Positions 59,820-61,896 of a stretch of DNA of 61,896 bases are shown here, one piece after another. Each line of letters begins with the position of its first letter. Position 1 is the first letter of the stretch. The notes below the pieces were generated by a model that saw nothing but the letters and a program-made list of their open reading frames with translations, did no database searches and was not told the DNA's origin. This DNA comes from SIG653 sp964509125 (lineage in GTDB: Bacteria; Bacillota; Clostridia; Oscillospirales; CAG-382), in NCBI GenBank assembly GCA_964509125.1, contig CAZDVZ010000005.1:1-61896 (forward strand), in the 5' to 3' direction. The translations under genes were made by a program, and so were the position numbers.

Positions 59820-59945
59820 TAACTTGCCTACATATTTTTTTCTTTATTGCACAAATTATTTCAAGAACTGCGTGGTAGGTCAATTAATTAAATCATGAGA
59901 GGAAAAAGGCTAATTTAGCCAAATCGGGGTTTAGGTGTGTCAGAA

Positions 59946-61166
59946 ATGGTAAATATGAAAAAAAGAAAACGCAGTATAAAGGCGTGGTCATTTTTTACGG
60001 CTTTTTTGCTGATGTTTTCATTCGCGTTATATCAAACCGAAAGTTTGAAAGATATCACTGAAATATCGATATACGGCACGGAAAATACGGAAGAAAGCGT
60101 AAATGAAGCAGTAAATGCAAATTTTATAACTGCGGACGTGGAAGATGACAGAGCGGTTTTAAAACTGTTTGGACTGATACCTGTAAAAAAAGTAGGCGTA
60201 AATAAGATATCGACAGAAAATATTTATTTAGGTGGCCAGGCATTTGGAATAAAGCTTTTTACAAAAGGCGTTGTGGTTATTGGACTTACGGATATATCAA
60301 CGTCTTCCGGAGCTGTTTGTCCGGCGGAGAAAGCCGGAATTTCAAAAGGTGACATTATTTTGTCCGTTAATGGAAAAGAAGCGGAATCCGCAGAGATGTT
60401 TGGAGAGTTAATTTCAAAATGTGGCGCCAAAGGGGCGGTTTTGCATTGTAAAAGAGGGGAAACGGAGTTCGATGCAACAGTGTCTCCTGTTATTTCTTCT
60501 GACGATAATAAGTTTAAAATAGGATTGTGGGTCCGTGATTCCACAGCCGGAATAGGAACGGTTACTTTTATTGATAAAGAAACGGGTATGTTTGGAGGCT
60601 TGGGACATGGTGTTTGCGATGTAGACACAAGTCTTTTAATGCCTTTAAGCAGCGGAACGGTTGTAGATGTTGAAATAACAGGTGTAATAAAGGGTGAGCC
60701 GAACACTCCCGGAGAGCTCAAGGGCAACTTTATGGGAGAAAATATAGGCGAACTTGACTTAAATGCAGAAACGGGCATTTTTGGAAGGATAAATGATAGT
60801 GAAGAAATTAAGGGGAGAGCAGTCAGCATTGGTACCAGGGATTCGGTAACGGAAGGTAAGGTATGTATTTATACTACTGTTTCAGGAACGACTCCTAAAG
60901 AATATGAGGCTGAAATCATAAAAATATTTGACGAGTCGGGGAAAACAAAAAATTTTATGATCAAAGTTACAGATCAAGAATTGCTTAAAATAACAGGCGG
61001 GATAGTCCAGGGAATGAGCGGAAGCCCCATACTGCAAAACGGCAAATTAATAGGGGCGGTGACGCACGTGTTAATAAATGATCCCACGAGAGGGTATGGA
61101 ATTTTCATAGAAAATATGTTAGATACGGCAAATTCACTTAACACACTCAGCGAAAAAGCTGCATAA
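59946..61166 (+). CDS. spoIVB: SpoIVB-type sporulation serine peptidase
   Basis: Peptidase family S55, 406 residues, exported from the forespore to trigger pro-sigma-K processing in Bacillus. One N-terminal membrane helix (AWSFFTAFLLMFSFALY), a PDZ domain (AEKAGISKGDIILSVNGKEA) and the peptidase domain with GGLGHGVCDVDTS (catalytic His) and GGIVQGMSGSPILQNGKLIG (catalytic Ser) are all intact. ATG 59946 has AGGTG 8 nt upstream; ATG 59955 is also possible. It usually lies next to spo0A and recN; here it is followed by a terminator and a tRNA. Presence suggests a sporulating lineage. Confidence 0.92.
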   Translation: MVNMKKRKRSIKAWSFFTAFLLMFSFALYQTESLKDITEISIYGTENTEESVNEAVNANFITADVEDDRAVLKLFGLIPVKKVGVNKISTENIYLGGQAFGIKLFTKGVVVIGLTDISTSSGAVCPAEKAGISKGDIILSVNGKEAESAEMFGELISKCGAKGAVLHCKRGETEFDATVSPVISSDDNKFKIGLWVRDSTAGIGTVTFIDKETGMFGGLGHGVCDVDTSLLMPLSSGTVVDVEITGVIKGEPNTPGELKGNFMGENIGELDLNAETGIFGRINDSEEIKGRAVSIGTRDSVTEGKVCIYTTVSGTTPKEYEAEIIKIFDESGKTKNFMIKVTDQELLKITGGIVQGMSGSPILQNGKLIGAVTHVLINDPTRGYGIFIENMLDTANSLNTLSEKAA

Positions 61167-61185
61167 TAAATAATTTATCCCCGGC

Positions 61186-61224
61186 AAAAGAGATTCAAAT
61201 AAGTGCAGCACTTGAATCTCTTTT
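61186..61224 (+). terminator. Terminator of spoIVB
   Basis: AAAAGAGATTCAA (61186-61198) pairs with TTGAATCTCTTTT (61212-61224), then TTTTT. Confidence 0.9.
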
Positions 61225-61259
61225 GTTTTTATGTATCAGTTACTCTACCGGCTTGGATA

Positions 61260-61290
61260 AAAAAATCCGATGCAATCGCATCGGATTTTT
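61260..61290 (-). terminator. Terminator of tRNA-Leu
   Basis: AAAAAATCCGATGC pairs with GCATCGGATTTTTT around AATC, directly behind the CCA end of the leftward tRNA. Confidence 0.9.
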
Positions 61291-61375
61291 TGGTACGGGT
61301 GACAGGGGTCGAACCTGCACGCCTCACGGCACAAGAACCTAAATCTTGCGCGTATGCCAATTTCGCCACACCCGC
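61291..61375 (-). tRNA. tRNA-Leu (anticodon UAG)
   Basis: Leftward tRNA of 85 nt with encoded CCA. Acceptor arms GCGGGTG and CACCCGT, anticodon stem CAAGA/TCTTG around the loop TTTAGGT (anticodon TAG, reading CUN), a long variable arm (TGCCGTGAGGCGT) as expected for Leu, and the T-arm CAGGTTCGACCCCTG. No introns or anomalies. Confidence 0.96.
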
Positions 61376-61559
61376 ATATGAAACAAATAACTACAGTTAT
61401 TATAGTTTTAATTCATGTAATTATCAATATAAATTTTTTAACAAAGAATAAATTTTCCGCTTTATTACTGTATAAATTGGCATAATTTTCATATTAGTTG
61501 CGTTAGTTAAGTTATGCTTCTTTGTTGTATACATATAAAAAAATACTTTTTATAAACAT

Positions 61560-61593
61560 AGCCCTCGCTCCAAAAATGGAACGAGGGCTTTTT
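61560..61593. terminator. Terminator beside the MMPL gene
   Basis: AGCCCTCGCTCC (61560-61571) pairs with GGAACGAGGGCT (61578-61589) with one mismatch, T5 on the plus strand. It probably ends the leftward transporter gene. Between the tRNA and this hairpin (61376-61559) only A+T-rich sequence is seen. Confidence 0.7.
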
Positions 61594-61618
61594 GCGTAAT
61601 GCTTTCTGTTAATATACG

Positions 61619-61896
61619 TTATTGAAATCGATCACGCTTTTTCGTTACGATCTTATCGAAAGCTGCCAGAACGCCGGGCAGAACGAACAGGATCAGCAGC
61701 GTCGCGCAGAGCGCACCCATAGAAATGGTCTTTACAATGGAGGTTACCGTTGGATTTTCAAACAAACCGCCGACTACTGCCGTAACCAGAATCAAGATCA
61801 GTCCCGAGGACATGATCGTATGGATGGAGCCTGCATAAGCATGCTTCAGTGAATCCTTCACATCCATAACCTTGCGAGCTTCGCAATAGTAATTGG
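61619..61896 (-). CDS. MMPL/RND-type transporter, C-terminal end
   Basis: The last 91 residues of a transporter whose start lies beyond the right edge; the frame is open to 61896 (NYYCEARKVMDVKDSLKHAY onward). Two membrane helices (IMSSGLILILVTAVVGGLF and ISMGALCATLLILFVLPGVL) and the short basic tail FDKIVTKKRDRFQ match the end of MMPL-family RND exporters, which move lipids or drugs. By hand count 61621-61860 is about 49% G+C, against about 36% for 60901-61020, so it may have a different origin from its neighbours. Confidence 0.85.
   Translation of the reverse strand, partial: NYYCEARKVMDVKDSLKHAYAGSIHTIMSSGLILILVTAVVGGLFENPTVTSIVKTISMGALCATLLILFVLPGVLAAFDKIVTKKRDRFQ

Noticed and set aside
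61291..61375. tRNA-Leu as a phage or island attachment site
   Set aside because: No integrase gene and no repeat of the tRNA 3' end were seen nearby; the compositionally different MMPL gene is on the 5' side of the tRNA.

Overview
The window looks like chromosomal DNA of an anaerobic, spore-lineage member of the Clostridia, most likely Oscillospirales/Ruminococcaceae-like. Evidence: an IspH-ribosomal protein S1 fusion downstream of cmk and an acyltransferase, a SpoIVB peptidase, type I dockerins, low-G+C genes with strong GGAGG ribosome-binding sites, TTGACA-17-TATAAT promoters, a T-box leader and a ribosomal protein L10 leader. No species can be named from sequence alone. The left edge (about 1-3 kb) and the extreme right edge (61.6-61.9 kb) are richer in G+C (about 48-49% by hand count) than sampled middle parts (about 36-42%).

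Layout. 0-3 kb: two coupled Gfo/Idh/MocA oxidoreductases facing away from an AraC regulator across overlapping promoters. 3-6 kb: tandem paralogues of a GHL10-type glycoside-hydrolase-like protein, one a lipoprotein and one cytosolic. 6-15 kb: a surface-glycan cluster (GT2, two GT4, UDP-GlcNAc dehydrogenase, UDP-sugar epimerase, a chimeric glycan pseudogene, a PHP protein) surrounding glnA. 15-20 kb: T-box leader plus aspS-gatC-gatA-gatB, the tRNA-dependent amidation operon, whose GatA has lost its catalytic residues. 20-25 kb: lipoprotein, cell-surface protein, rplJ-rplL with leader, radical SAM protein. 25-32 kb: pantothenate uptake and phosphorylation, a dockerin protein, an AbrB-like regulator, ychF, an HMA protein, comF, an unknown gene and a decayed stretch. 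32.7-34.7 kb: GH36 alpha-galactosidase.

34.8-49.2 kb is one long leftward housekeeping run: DUF1385, prmC, trmH-like, dprA, topA, plsX, rnc, smc, ftsY, rdgB, spoU-like, phosphatase. Many of its junctions overlap as ATGA. 49.3-52.2 kb holds an RNHCP protein, an unknown membrane protein and a dockerin/beta-helix protein. 52.4-55.9 kb is cmk-plsC-ispH/rpsA. Immediately behind its terminator sits a compact ORF-less group IIC intron (about 383 nt). galT, a trigger-factor-like lipoprotein and an orphan corrinoid protein follow on the minus strand, then spoIVB, tRNA-Leu(UAG) and the end of an MMPL/RND transporter.

Most notable: (1) the operon in which a GAA/AAC T-box and an AspRS carrying the non-discriminating His31 feed a GatCAB whose GatA looks catalytically dead; (2) the minimal group IIC intron between two terminators; (3) a chimeric pseudogene joining a TupA-like ATP-grasp start to a glycosyltransferase tail; (4) a glutamine synthetase with Phe at the adenylylation Tyr position; (5) several hairpins with competing arms.
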